The notes under the pieces were generated by a model. That model was given only the letters and a program-made list of their open reading frames with translations, was not told the origin of the DNA and did no database searches. The translations under genes and the position numbers were made by a program. This document shows positions 35,250 through 44,156 of a stretch of DNA of 64,000 nucleotides, one piece after another. Origin of the DNA: Falsiroseomonas tokyonensis (lineage in GTDB: Bacteria; Pseudomonadota; Alphaproteobacteria; Acetobacterales; Acetobacteraceae); the NCBI RefSeq assembly GCF_019024325.1, contig NZ_JAFNJS010000010.1, forward strand, positions 62,001 through 126,000, written 5' to 3'. The stretch's first letter is position 1; each line of letters begins with the position of its first letter.

Positions 35250-37190
35250 CTACACCGCCTCTCCCACCCATTGCCCGTCGCGCACGGCGGACATCATCAG
35301 CCGCGGCGCCACCGCATCCCCGGCGCGCAGCACGGGCAGGCCGGCGGCCTGCAGCGCCGCCTCCAGCGCCTCCGCCCCCGGGCGGCGCGGCGTGGCATAG
35401 GCCAGCAGGGCGACCCCTTCGCGGGTGGTCTCGGCGCCGGTCAGCAGGTGGCGGATGCGCAGCACATCGCCCTCCAGCCCGGCGGGTTCGCGGTGGATCA
35501 GCACCTCCACCCGCGCGCCGAAGGCGGCAAGCCGCCGGTGCACGCCCTGGGCATAGAGCGCCGGCACATCGCGGGCGATGGCATCCCGCGGCGTCAGCAG
35601 CAGCAGCCGGTCGAAGCGGTCCAGCAGGAATTCGGCGGCGGCGTAGGTGGCGGCGGTGTGGTCGTGGTCGAAGAGCACGGCCAGGCCGCCCGGGCGCCGG
35701 TCCTCCGCCATCAGCCCCGCCAGGGCGCTGCGCAGGTCCAGCGCGCCGGGGCAGTTGTGGCGCAGCGGCACCATGGCGGCGCCGGTGGCCAGCACCACCT
35801 GGTCCGGCGCCAGGGCCAGCACATCCTCGGCCGTCTCGCCACGGGTCCGCGCCACGCCGGCGGCGGCCGCGCGGGCCACCAGATGGTCGAGGAACGCGCC
35901 GACATCGGCGCAGCCCGGCAGGCGCGCATGCAGACGTGCCGCGCCGCTCGGCTCCGCGCCACGGCCGAGCAGCGTCACCCGATGCCCGCGCTCCGCCGCC
36001 ACCGCCGCCGCCTGCAGCCCGGCCACGCCGTCGCCCACCACGACCACATGCCTTGGCTGGGCGGCGGGGGCCGGCGGCGGCTCGGCATCGGCGAGCGTGC
36101 CGGCGCGGGGATTGACGCTGCAGGCGATGGTATTGCCGCGGTCGATCTCGCCCCAGCAGGCATTGCAATAGATGCAGGGCCGGATTTTTTCGACACGCCC
36201 GCTGCGCGCCTTCTCTGGCCAGTCCGGATCGGCCAGCAGCGGGCGGGTGAGCATGACGAGGTCCGCATCGCCGGAGTCCAGCAAAGCCGCGGCCATCTCC
36301 GGCGCCGTGATGCGCCCCACAGCAGCCAGCTTCACCCCGCCCGCCGCCGCCCGCAGCGGCGCCCAGGCGCCCCGGAACGGCATGGGCGCCTCATGCATGT
36401 CCGGCGCGTGCATCCAGAGGCTGGGGCCGTGGCTGCCCTGGCTGAAACACAGGTAGTCCGGCGGCGTCTCCGCCACCACGCAGGCGGTCAGCCGCGCCGC
36501 CTCTGCCGGGTCGATCGAGCCCGGCACGCCGTCATCCGCCGGCAGCTTCACGCCCAGGATGAAACCGGCGCCGCAGCGGGCGCGGACCGCGGCGAGAATG
36601 GCGCGCAGGAAGGCGCTGCGGCCCTGGGCGTCGCCGCCCCAGCGGTCCTGCCGCTGGTTGGTCACCGGCGAGAGGAATTGCAGCGGCAGGAAGCCGTGCG
36701 CCGCCGAGATCTCCACCCCCGAGAACCCCGCGCGCTGCAGCCGATGGGCGCTGTCGGCATATTCCTCGACCAGCCCCTCCACCTCGGCCGAGGTCAGCGC
36801 CCGCGGCACGGTCCAGGATGCCGCATCGACCACGGCGGAGGGCCCCACGGCGTTCAGCGCCCGGGCATCCCGATGCGCATTGCCGGCATGCCAGAGCTGG
36901 CCGACCAGCGCCGCGCCCTTCCCCTCCACCGCCTCCGCCAGCCGCGCCAGGCCGGGCAGCTGCGCCTCGTCCCAGGCAGCGACGCGGGCGGGCACGGCGG
37001 CGGAGCGGCAGGCGGCCAGCGCCTCCGTCACCACCATGCCGGCGCCGCCGGCGGCCCGCGCCGTAAGATGCGCCACCATCACCGGCGTCACCGCCCCCTC
37101 CCGCGGCATCCGGCTGCTCATGGCGCCGAAGGTGATGCGGTTGCGCAGGCTGCGGCCGGCCAAAGTGATCGGGCTGAACAGCAGGGACAT
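35250..37190 (-). CDS. NADH:flavin oxidoreductase, old yellow enzyme/dienoyl-CoA reductase type
   Basis: 646-residue multidomain flavoenzyme. It has an FMN TIM-barrel (~1-340; GVEISAAHGFLPLQFLSP, SPVTNQRQDRWGG), a 4Fe-4S site (CIYCNACWG...C near 340-360), and an FAD/NAD domain (HVVVVGDGVAGLQAA at ~378). This matches FadH, trimethylamine dehydrogenase and related reductases. The usual FMN-barrel Tyr/His region is present, so it is likely active. It directly follows a Bug receptor on the same strand (start and stop abut), suggesting that the imported compound or its enoyl derivative is reduced. Confidence 0.9.
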   Translation of the reverse strand: MSLLFSPITLAGRSLRNRITFGAMSSRMPREGAVTPVMVAHLTARAAGGAGMVVTEALAACRSAAVPARVAAWDEAQLPGLARLAEAVEGKGAALVGQLWHAGNAHRDARALNAVGPSAVVDAASWTVPRALTSAEVEGLVEEYADSAHRLQRAGFSGVEISAAHGFLPLQFLSPVTNQRQDRWGGDAQGRSAFLRAILAAVRARCGAGFILGVKLPADDGVPGSIDPAEAARLTACVVAETPPDYLCFSQGSHGPSLWMHAPDMHEAPMPFRGAWAPLRAAAGGVKLAAVGRITAPEMAAALLDSGDADLVMLTRPLLADPDWPEKARSGRVEKIRPCIYCNACWGEIDRGNTIACSVNPRAGTLADAEPPPAPAAQPRHVVVVGDGVAGLQAAAVAAERGHRVTLLGRGAEPSGAARLHARLPGCADVGAFLDHLVARAAAAGVARTRGETAEDVLALAPDQVVLATGAAMVPLRHNCPGALDLRSALAGLMAEDRRPGGLAVLFDHDHTAATYAAAEFLLDRFDRLLLLTPRDAIARDVPALYAQGVHRRLAAFGARVEVLIHREPAGLEGDVLRIRHLLTGAETTREGVALLAYATPRRPGAEALEAALQAAGLPVLRAGDAVAPRLMMSAVRDGQWVGEAV

Positions 37191-38165
37191 TCAGCCGGCC
37201 ACCGCGCCCGAAGCCTCGACCGCGCGGCGCCATTTCGTCAGCTCCTGCCGGTGGATGGTCGCCGCCTGTTCCGGCGTGGCGCCGGTGACGGTGGCGCCGA
37301 GCTCGGCCAGCCGGGCGCGGATTTCGGGCTTGGCCAGGGAAACAGCGACCTCCGCCGACAGCCGCTCGACGATCGGGGCCGGGGTGCCGGCGGGAGCAAA
37401 GAGCATGACCCAGGCACCGGCATCGAAGCCCGGCACCGTCTCCGCCACCGCGGGCACATCGGGCATCAGGGCGGAGCGTTCGGCGCCGGTCACCGCGATG
37501 GCGCGCAGGCGGTTGTCGGCCAGGAAGGGCGGCAGGGTCAGGATTCCCTCGATGCACATCTGCACGTCATTCGACAGGATGGCCTGCAGCGTGACCAGCC
37601 CGCCGCGATAGGGGACATGGGTGGCGGTGAGGCCGGTGGCCGCGCGCAGCATCTCCATCGCCAGGTGGTTGGTCGCCCCGACGCCGGAGGAGGCATAGTT
37701 GAGCCGACCGGGATTGGCCTTCGAATAGGCCACCAACTCCGCCAGGTTGCGCACCGGCAGGCTGGGCGAGACCACCAGCACCTGCGGGAAGGTGGCGAGG
37801 TGGCTGACGGCGACGAAATCCCGCGCCACGTCATAGGTCAGGTTCGGCATCATCGCCGGGCCGATCGCCATATTGCCGGGGGAGCCGACCAGGAAGGTCT
37901 CGCCATCCGGCCGGGCGCGGGCCGCGACCTCCGTGCCGATGCTGCCGCCCGCGCCGGTGCGGCTTTCGACGATGAAGGGCTGGCCGAGCCGGGCGGAAAG
38001 ATCTTGCGCCACCAGGCGGGCCACCACATCCACGGCCGATCCGGGGGTGAAGGGGAAGATGAAGCGCACGCCGGCGCGGGGCCAGCTGCCCTGGGCCAGG
38101 GCCTGGCTGGCACCCAGCGCCGGCAGCAGCGCCATCAGCCCGCGTCGTCCGAGTGTGATGCTCAT
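37191..38165 (-). CDS. Bug-type substrate-binding protein (second copy)
   Basis: 324-residue TctC/Bug receptor. The signal peptide contains GRRGLMALLPALGASQALAQG, with a Tat-like RR and cleavage near residue 25. Family motifs are FIFPFTPGSAVDVVAR, ESRTGAGGSIGTEVAA and THVPYRGG. It is followed immediately by the old-yellow-enzyme gene, and a divergent hydrolase lies ~145 bp upstream. As for the other copies here, no TctAB membrane genes adjoin. Confidence 0.93.
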   Translation of the reverse strand: MSITLGRRGLMALLPALGASQALAQGSWPRAGVRFIFPFTPGSAVDVVARLVAQDLSARLGQPFIVESRTGAGGSIGTEVAARARPDGETFLVGSPGNMAIGPAMMPNLTYDVARDFVAVSHLATFPQVLVVSPSLPVRNLAELVAYSKANPGRLNYASSGVGATNHLAMEMLRAATGLTATHVPYRGGLVTLQAILSNDVQMCIEGILTLPPFLADNRLRAIAVTGAERSALMPDVPAVAETVPGFDAGAWVMLFAPAGTPAPIVERLSAEVAVSLAKPEIRARLAELGATVTGATPEQAATIHRQELTKWRRAVEASGAVAG

Positions 38166-38309
38166 GGTGTCCTCCGTCCCGTCGCTTGCATGCGACTTGT
38201 GCGGCAGAGGCTGCACCCGGGCGTCCGGAATCCCAAGACCCGATTTGCAGCGGGCTTCCGCCGCCGCGCCACCGGCCATAGAAGCGCGGCGAGGCGGGGG
38301 AGGCAGGGC

Positions 38310-39125
38310 ATGGGCCAAGAGGGGTTCTACGAGGCGGGTCGGCGCGTCGCGCTGCCGGGCGTCGCGCTCTGGGTCACGGATACGGGCGGGGAGGGGCCGC
38401 CGCTGGTGCTGCTGCACCCCAATACCGGCACCGGCGAGGTGTGGGAGAAGCAGGTGCCGGCCTTCGCCGCCGCCGGCTATCGCGTGATCACCTTCGACCG
38501 CCGCGGCTGGGGCCGCAGCATCCCGGACCCCACCAGCGGCCCGCAGCCGGGCAGCGTGGCGGAGGATCTGGAGGCGCTGGCGGCGCATCTCGACCTGCCG
38601 CCCTTCCACCTGCTCGGCGTCGCCGGCGGCGGCTTCGTGGCGCTGGACTATGCCGCCTGGCAGCCGGGGCGGGTCCGCAGCCTGGTGGTCGGCGCCAGCT
38701 ACGGCCAGGTGATGGAGCCGGAGATCCAGGCCTTCTTCACCCGCATCGCGACCCCCGACTTCCAGCGCCAGCCCGGCGTGCTGCGGGAGGTCGGCCCGAC
38801 CTATCGCGGCACGGACCCCGAGGGCACGGCGCGCTGGGTGGAGATCGAGCACCATGCGCGCCAGAAGGACGCCGTGCCGCAGCCGCTGCGCACGCCGAAT
38901 ACCTACGCCAAGATCGCCACCATCGCCTGCCCGTCGCTGGTACTGGCGGCGGGCGCCGACCTCTACGCGCCGCCCGCGCTGATGAAGCTCTGGGCGGCGC
39001 ATCTGCGGGCCCATCAGTGGGACGTGCTGCCGGAGGCGGGGCACGCCATCGCCTGGGAGGAGCCCGAGGCCTTCAACGCGAAGGTGCTGGCCTTCCTGGC
39101 CGCTACTTCTCCGACGCCGCGATGA
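38310..39125 (+). CDS. Alpha/beta-hydrolase-fold protein lacking the nucleophile Ser
   Basis: 271-residue alpha/beta fold protein. Strand 3 and its loop (LVLLHPNTGTGEVWEKQ) and the late His (PEAGHAIAWEEPEAF) are normal. The nucleophile elbow reads LLGVAGGGF: A105 stands where GxSxG has Ser. The oxyanion HG is also HP. The frame is intact, with ordinary codon use, so this is not decay. It may be non-hydrolytic (for example lyase- or isomerase-like) or a binding protein. It diverges from the Bug/old-yellow-enzyme operon and is probably co-regulated. Confidence 0.8.
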   Translation: MGQEGFYEAGRRVALPGVALWVTDTGGEGPPLVLLHPNTGTGEVWEKQVPAFAAAGYRVITFDRRGWGRSIPDPTSGPQPGSVAEDLEALAAHLDLPPFHLLGVAGGGFVALDYAAWQPGRVRSLVVGASYGQVMEPEIQAFFTRIATPDFQRQPGVLREVGPTYRGTDPEGTARWVEIEHHARQKDAVPQPLRTPNTYAKIATIACPSLVLAAGADLYAPPALMKLWAAHLRAHQWDVLPEAGHAIAWEEPEAFNAKVLAFLAATSPTPR

Positions 39126-39990
39126 TGCCGCCCGCCAGGCTGGCCGGGATCCGGTTGGTCCAGCGGCCACAATCCACCTGGGTCACGAAATCCAGCACCG
39201 CGCGGTTGAAGGCGTCCGGGTCCTCCAGGTTCATGGTGTGGCCGCATTTCGGCATCACCAGCAGCGCGCTGCTCTTGATGGTGCGCTTCAGATAGAGGCT
39301 GGCTTCCAGCGTGGGGTCGTCCTCGTCGCCGGCGATCACCAGCGTGGGCACCGTCATGGCGCGGAACTGCGCCTCGAGGTCAAACAGGCTGGGGCGGCGG
39401 CGCTGCACGCCGTTCATGGTGAGCGCGGAGCCCTCCGTGCTGTGCTCGCAGAGCTGGGCCTGGAATTCGGCATAGCCGCGCGGGTCCTTCTCCTCGAAGA
39501 CCAGGCGGGTGGGGCCACGGCTGTAGGTCTTGCCGAACTTGTCCATGCCCTCCGCCCGGATGCGGGCGATGGCGGCGTCCGTCTCGGCATGGAACTGCGC
39601 GGTCTTGCCCGGGGCGGCGCCATAGCCGACGCCGGCGGCGACCAGGCTGCGGGCGAGGCCGGGGTGGCGCAGGCCCATATGCAGCGTGGCGAAGCCGCCC
39701 ATGGACAGGCCCACCACATGCGTCGGGCCGAGGCCGAGGCCGTTGATGACGGCCGCGATGTCATCCGTCGCGCGGTCCTGGCTGTACTTCGCCGGGTCGC
39801 TCGGCACCTCGGAGGGGGTATAGCCCCGCGCGGCATAGGTGACGCAGCGATAGCGGCGGGAGAAGAAGCGCATCTGCGCCTCCCAGCTGCGATGGTCGCC
39901 GGCATATTCATGCACGAAGACCATCGGCGTGCCGCTGCCGGCCTCCTCGTAATGCAGGCTCACCCCGTCATCGGTCTGCAGCATCGGCAT
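39103..39990 (-). CDS. Alpha/beta hydrolase
   Basis: 295-residue hydrolase with complete motifs: nucleophile elbow GLSMGGF (~residue 96), catalytic acid region VIAGDEDDPTLE and His in PKCGHTMNLEDP. It resembles 3-oxoadipate enol-lactone hydrolases and related carboxylesterases. The ATG beginning MPMLQTDDGVSLHYEE fits the family length; an upstream in-frame start would reach into the suf promoter region. It converges with the Ser-less hydrolase (23-bp overlap) and diverges from the suf operon. Confidence 0.87.
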   Translation of the reverse strand: MPMLQTDDGVSLHYEEAGSGTPMVFVHEYAGDHRSWEAQMRFFSRRYRCVTYAARGYTPSEVPSDPAKYSQDRATDDIAAVINGLGLGPTHVVGLSMGGFATLHMGLRHPGLARSLVAAGVGYGAAPGKTAQFHAETDAAIARIRAEGMDKFGKTYSRGPTRLVFEEKDPRGYAEFQAQLCEHSTEGSALTMNGVQRRRPSLFDLEAQFRAMTVPTLVIAGDEDDPTLEASLYLKRTIKSSALLVMPKCGHTMNLEDPDAFNRAVLDFVTQVDCGRWTNRIPASLAGGIIAASEK

Positions 39991-40094
39991 GGTGTTGGTA
40001 TCCCAGGTTTGGCGCGGGATGGTGCCGCCCGAATCCCCTGGCCGCAAGCCGCCCATACCTTGACTCCAAGGGGGGGCGAGCGCATCTGCAATCC

Positions 40095-40109
40095 GGACCC
40101 ATTGGGTCC
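40095..40109. promoter_or_regulatory. Palindrome upstream of suf operon
   Basis: GGACCCATTGGGTCC is a perfect palindrome with a 3-bp centre, 32 bp before the start of the Rrf2-family regulator that heads the suf operon. It is a candidate autoregulatory operator. A TTGACT hexamer at 40060-40065 could be the -35 element. Confidence 0.5.
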
Positions 40110-40141
40110 CCTTTGAACACGGTAGAGGGAGCTTCCGCCTC

Positions 40142-40591
40142 GTGCTGCGGGTCTCGAAATTCACCGACTACGCCGTGGTGGTGCTTTCGCGCCTTGAGGC
40201 GGAAGGCGGGGTGCAGACCGCGCCAGGCCTGGCCGCCGGCACCGGCATCGCCGAGCCCACGGTCGCCAAGGTGCTGAAGATGCTGTCCCAGGCCGGGATT
40301 GTCGAGGGGTTGCGCGGCGCGCGCGGCGGCTACCGGCTGCTGCGGCCGCTGTCCTCGCTCGGCCTGTCGGAGGTGATCGTGGCCATTGATGGCCCGATCG
40401 CGCTGACCGCCTGCGTCGATGGCGGGTTCGGGCTGTGCGAGGCGGAGCAGACCTGCCCCGTGCGCGGCCGCTGGGACCCGGTCAATTCCGCCATCCGCGG
40501 CGCACTCTCGGCCATCATGGTCAGCGAGATCGCCTCCCCGCCCGTTCCCCGCCGCGCTGCCGCCCTGCAGCCCGTTCTCGTCGCCGAGTAG
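40142..40591 (+). CDS. Rrf2-family Fe-S regulator of the suf operon
   Basis: 149-residue Rrf2/IscR-like repressor. The winged HTH spans residues ~1-70 ([43 protein letters not shown]). Three cysteines, C91, C99 and C105, form the cluster-binding pattern of IscR-type regulators. The GTG start is preceded by AGGGAG. As first gene of the suf operon it most likely senses Fe-S status and represses the operon. The symbol (iscR versus sufR) is left open. Confidence 0.9.
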   Translation: MLRVSKFTDYAVVVLSRLEAEGGVQTAPGLAAGTGIAEPTVAKVLKMLSQAGIVEGLRGARGGYRLLRPLSSLGLSEVIVAIDGPIALTACVDGGFGLCEAEQTCPVRGRWDPVNSAIRGALSAIMVSEIASPPVPRRAAALQPVLVAE

Positions 40592-40602
40592 GATCAGCCG
40601 AT

Positions 40603-42096
40603 ATGGCCGCCGTCACCGAGACCATCGAAGCCGTCCAGTCCGTCGCCGACGGCGGGTACAAGTGGGGCTTCGAGACCGATATCGAGATGGACTTCGCGCC
40701 CAAGGGGCTCAGCGAGGACATCGTGCGCTTCATCAGCGCGAAGAAGAAGGAGCCGGCCTGGCTGCTGGAATGGCGGCTGAAGGCCTATCGGCACTGGCTG
40801 ACCATGGAGGTTCCGCATTGGGCCGCCGTGTCGCATCCGCCGATCGACTTCCAGGACGCCTACTACTACGCCGCGCCGAAGCAGGGCCCGAAGTCGCTGG
40901 ACGAGGTCGATCCCGAGCTGCTGAAGACCTATGCCAAGCTCGGCATTCCGCTGAAGGAGCAGGCGATCCTGGCCGGCGTCGAGGGCGCGGGTGACAGCCC
41001 CTCCGAAGGCGGGCGCATGCCGATCGCGGTGGATGCGGTCTTCGACAGCGTCTCCGTCGCCACCTCCTACAAGGAGCGGCTGGCGAAGGACGGGATCATC
41101 TTCTGCGCGATCAGCGAGGCGGTGCACACGCATCCCGAGCTGGTGCGGGAGTATCTCGGTTCGGTGGTGCCGCAGGGCGACAACTACTACGCCGCGCTGA
41201 ACAGCGCCGTCTTCACCGATGGCAGTTTTGTTTATATCCCGAAGGGCGTTCGCTGCCCGATGGAGCTATCCACCTACTTCCGCATCAATGCGAAGAGCAC
41301 GGGGCAGTTCGAGCGCACGCTGATCATCGCGGATGAGGGCAGCACGGTCAGCTACCTCGAGGGCTGCACGGCGCCGATGCGCGACGAGAACCAGCTGCAC
41401 GCGGCGGTGGTCGAGCTGGTGGCGCTGGATGACGCGTCCATCAAGTACAGCACGGTGCAGAACTGGTACCCCGGCGATGCCGAGGGGAAGGGCGGCATCT
41501 ACAACTTCGTCACCAAGCGCGCGGCCTGCCGCGGCAAGCGCAGCAAGGTGTCCTGGACGCAGGTGGAGACCGGCAGCGCGATCACCTGGAAGTACCCGTC
41601 CTGCCTGCTGATCGGCGATGACAGCGTCGGCGAGTTCTATTCGGTGGCGATCACCAACAACCGCCAGCAGGCCGATACCGGCACGAAGATGTTCCACATC
41701 GGCCAGCGCACGCGCAGCACGATCGTGAGCAAGGGCATCAGCGCGGGGCGTGGGCAGAACACCTATCGCGGCCTGGTGAAGATCAGCCCGAAGGCGTCCG
41801 GCGCGCGCAACTTCACGCAGTGCGACAGCCTGCTGATTGGCGACCAGTGCGGCGCGCATACCGTGCCGTATATCGAGAACCGCTGCATGACGGCGAAGGT
41901 GGAGCATGAGGCGACCACAAGCCGGATTGCGGAGGACCAGCTCTTCTACTGCCGCTCCCGCGGCCTGTCGCAGGAAGATGCGGTTGGCATGATCGTCAAC
42001 GGCTTCTGCCGCGAGGTGCTGAAGGAGCTGCCGATGGAATTCGCCGTGGAAGCGCAGAAGCTGCTGCAGATCAGTCTCGAAGGTTCGGTGGGCTAA
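40603..42096 (+). CDS. sufB: Fe-S assembly scaffold SufB
   Basis: 497-residue scaffold subunit of the SufBC2D complex, which builds Fe-S clusters under iron limitation and oxidative stress. Conserved segments are [45 protein letters not shown] and the C-terminal [22 protein letters not shown]. The ATG 11 bp after the regulator stop gives the expected length. It is the second gene of a seven-gene suf cluster plus regulator. Confidence 0.97.
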   Translation: MAAVTETIEAVQSVADGGYKWGFETDIEMDFAPKGLSEDIVRFISAKKKEPAWLLEWRLKAYRHWLTMEVPHWAAVSHPPIDFQDAYYYAAPKQGPKSLDEVDPELLKTYAKLGIPLKEQAILAGVEGAGDSPSEGGRMPIAVDAVFDSVSVATSYKERLAKDGIIFCAISEAVHTHPELVREYLGSVVPQGDNYYAALNSAVFTDGSFVYIPKGVRCPMELSTYFRINAKSTGQFERTLIIADEGSTVSYLEGCTAPMRDENQLHAAVVELVALDDASIKYSTVQNWYPGDAEGKGGIYNFVTKRAACRGKRSKVSWTQVETGSAITWKYPSCLLIGDDSVGEFYSVAITNNRQQADTGTKMFHIGQRTRSTIVSKGISAGRGQNTYRGLVKISPKASGARNFTQCDSLLIGDQCGAHTVPYIENRCMTAKVEHEATTSRIAEDQLFYCRSRGLSQEDAVGMIVNGFCREVLKELPMEFAVEAQKLLQISLEGSVG

Positions 42097-42099
42097 ATC

Positions 42100-42849
42100 A
42101 TGCTGAAAATTGAAAACCTGCACGCCAGCATCGACGGCAAGCAGATCCTGAACGGGCTGAACCTGACCATCCCGGCGGGTGAGATCCACGCCATCATGGG
42201 GCCAAACGGCTCGGGCAAGTCCACGCTCAGCTACGTGCTCGCGGGCCGCGAGGGTTACGAGGTGACGGAGGGTTCCGTGACCTTCGGTGACCTCGACCTG
42301 CTGGCGATGGAGCCGGAGGAGCGTGCGGTGGCCGGTGTGTTCCTCGCCTTCCAGGCGCCGGTGGAACTGCCGGGCGTGGGCAATGCCAACTTCCTGCGCA
42401 CGGCGCTGAACGCGGTGCGCCGTGCGAAGGGCGAGGCGGAGATCGACGCCATCCAGTTCCTCAAGCTGGCGCGCGCCCGCATGAAGGTGCTGAACATGCC
42501 GGACGACATGCTGAAGCGGCCGGTGAATGTCGGCTTCTCCGGCGGCGAGAAGAAGCGCAACGAGATGCTGCAGATGGCGCTGCTCTCGCCGAAGCTGGCG
42601 CTGCTGGACGAGACCGATAGCGGCCTCGACATCGATGCGCTGAAGCTGGTCTCGGATACGGTGAACAGCCTGCGCGGGCCGGCCTTCTCCGCGCTGGTCA
42701 TCACGCACTACCAGCGGCTGCTGAATCACATCGTGCCGGACCGGGTGCATGTCCTGTCCGCCGGCCGCATCGTGAAGTCGGGTGGGCCGGAGCTGGCGCA
42801 GGAGCTGGAAGCCTCCGGCTACGGCGCGATCCAGGCGGCCGCGGCATGA
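42100..42849 (+). CDS. sufC: Fe-S assembly ATPase SufC
   Basis: ABC-type cytoplasmic ATPase of 249 residues powering SufBD. Walker A is GPNGSGKST (~residues 34-42), the signature is SGGEKKRNE, and Walker B is LALLDETDSGLDID, with the SufC-typical D-E-T-D-S sequence. It begins 3 bp after sufB, and its stop overlaps the sufD start (ATGA). Confidence 0.98.
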   Translation: MLKIENLHASIDGKQILNGLNLTIPAGEIHAIMGPNGSGKSTLSYVLAGREGYEVTEGSVTFGDLDLLAMEPEERAVAGVFLAFQAPVELPGVGNANFLRTALNAVRRAKGEAEIDAIQFLKLARARMKVLNMPDDMLKRPVNVGFSGGEKKRNEMLQMALLSPKLALLDETDSGLDIDALKLVSDTVNSLRGPAFSALVITHYQRLLNHIVPDRVHVLSAGRIVKSGGPELAQELEASGYGAIQAAAA

Positions 42850-44156
42850 CAGCGATGAACGGCACCGGGCCCGCCGCCTTCCTGGGGCGGCATGAGGGGC
42901 TGCGCGGGCGGTTGCCCGGCGCGTCGCTGCCCTGGGTGGAGGCGCTGCGTGACCGCAGCGCCGCCGCCTTCCGGGCGCAGGGCTTTCCGACACGGCGCGT
43001 TGAGGCGTGGAAGTACACGGACCTCGCGGCTGTCAACACCAGCGTCTTCGGAGAGCCGCTGACGGGCGTGGACGATGCGCTGGCCCTGCCGCCGGCGACC
43101 GGCCCGCGCGCGGTCTTCATCGATGGACGCTTCCGCGCGGATCTCTCGAACCTCGAGGGGCTGTCCTACACGGTCGAGAACCTAGCCTGGGCGCTGCCGA
43201 CGCTGGAGACGCGCCTCGGCGCGCTGGTGCGGCCGGAGGAGCAGGCGCTAGCCGCGCTGAACGGCATGCTCTTCGAGGATGGGCTGGTGGTGACGGTGCC
43301 GGACGGCGTGGCAGCCGGCGTGCTGCATCTCGTCTCCTTCGCCACCGAGAGCGAGCGCGCGCCCGCCTTCCATCCGCGCCACCTGGTGCGGCTGGGCGAG
43401 GGTGCCTCGCTGACGCTGATCGAGACGGCGGCCGGGCCGGTGCGCGCGCGCTACCTGCACAACCCGGTCTTCGAGATCGAGGTGGCCGCTGGCGCGCGGA
43501 TGAACCATGGCCGGCTGCAGCAGGAAGGGCGCGAGGCCTTCTTCCTGTCCACCGTCTATGCCCGCGTGCAGGAAGGCGGCACCTACGACAACTTCACCAT
43601 GAATGCGGGCAGCCGCCTGGCGCGCAACGAGATCCATGTCGCGCTCTGCGGCCCCAAGGCCGAGTGCCACATGAACGGCGTGCAGCTGCTGGCCGATGGG
43701 CAGCATGCGGATACGACGACCGCGCTGGACCATGCGGCGCCCGACTGTTCCTCCCGCCAGACCTACAAGACGGTGCTCTCGGGCAAGTCGCGCGGCGTGT
43801 TCCAGGGCAAGATCCTGGTGCGGCAGATCGCCCAGAAGACCGATGGCTACCAGATGAACCAGGCGCTGCTGCTCTCGCCGGAAGCCGAGATCGACAGCAA
43901 GCCGCAGCTGGAAATCTACGCCGACGACGTGAAGTGCAGCCACGGCGCTACGGTGGGGGAGCTGGATGCGGAGCAGATCTTCTTCCTGCGCTCCCGCGGC
44001 ATTCCGGCGGAGCAGGCCAAGGCCATCCTGGTCGAGGCCTTCCTGACGGAGGCGGTGGAGGCCGTGGCGGATGAGCATATCCGCGAGGCACTGACGGGCG
44101 CCGTCGCCGGCTGGTGGCAGCGCCAGGGCATCCAGGGTGGGATCGAGGCCGCGTGA
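42846..44156 (+). CDS. sufD: Fe-S assembly protein SufD
   Basis: 436-residue SufD, partner of SufB in the scaffold complex and needed for iron acquisition. C-terminal SufBD-family segments are CSSRQTYKTVLSGKSRGVFQG, KTDGYQMNQALLLSPEA and CSHGATVGELDAEQIFFLRSRG, including the conserved His of CSHGAT. The ATG overlaps the sufC stop and the TGA overlaps the sufS start. Confidence 0.96.
   Translation: MTAMNGTGPAAFLGRHEGLRGRLPGASLPWVEALRDRSAAAFRAQGFPTRRVEAWKYTDLAAVNTSVFGEPLTGVDDALALPPATGPRAVFIDGRFRADLSNLEGLSYTVENLAWALPTLETRLGALVRPEEQALAALNGMLFEDGLVVTVPDGVAAGVLHLVSFATESERAPAFHPRHLVRLGEGASLTLIETAAGPVRARYLHNPVFEIEVAAGARMNHGRLQQEGREAFFLSTVYARVQEGGTYDNFTMNAGSRLARNEIHVALCGPKAECHMNGVQLLADGQHADTTTALDHAAPDCSSRQTYKTVLSGKSRGVFQGKILVRQIAQKTDGYQMNQALLLSPEAEIDSKPQLEIYADDVKCSHGATVGELDAEQIFFLRSRGIPAEQAKAILVEAFLTEAVEAVADEHIREALTGAVAGWWQRQGIQGGIEAA

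Noticed and set aside
35244-38309. Long N-terminal extension of the plus-strand frame that ends in the Ser-less hydrolase
   Set aside because: It runs antisense through the old-yellow-enzyme and Bug genes and has shadow composition; the hydrolase begins at the ATG at 38310.
37191-39170. Extension of the Bug receptor frame upstream to 39170
   Set aside because: The signal peptide begins at 38165; the upstream part is antisense to the hydrolase gene.
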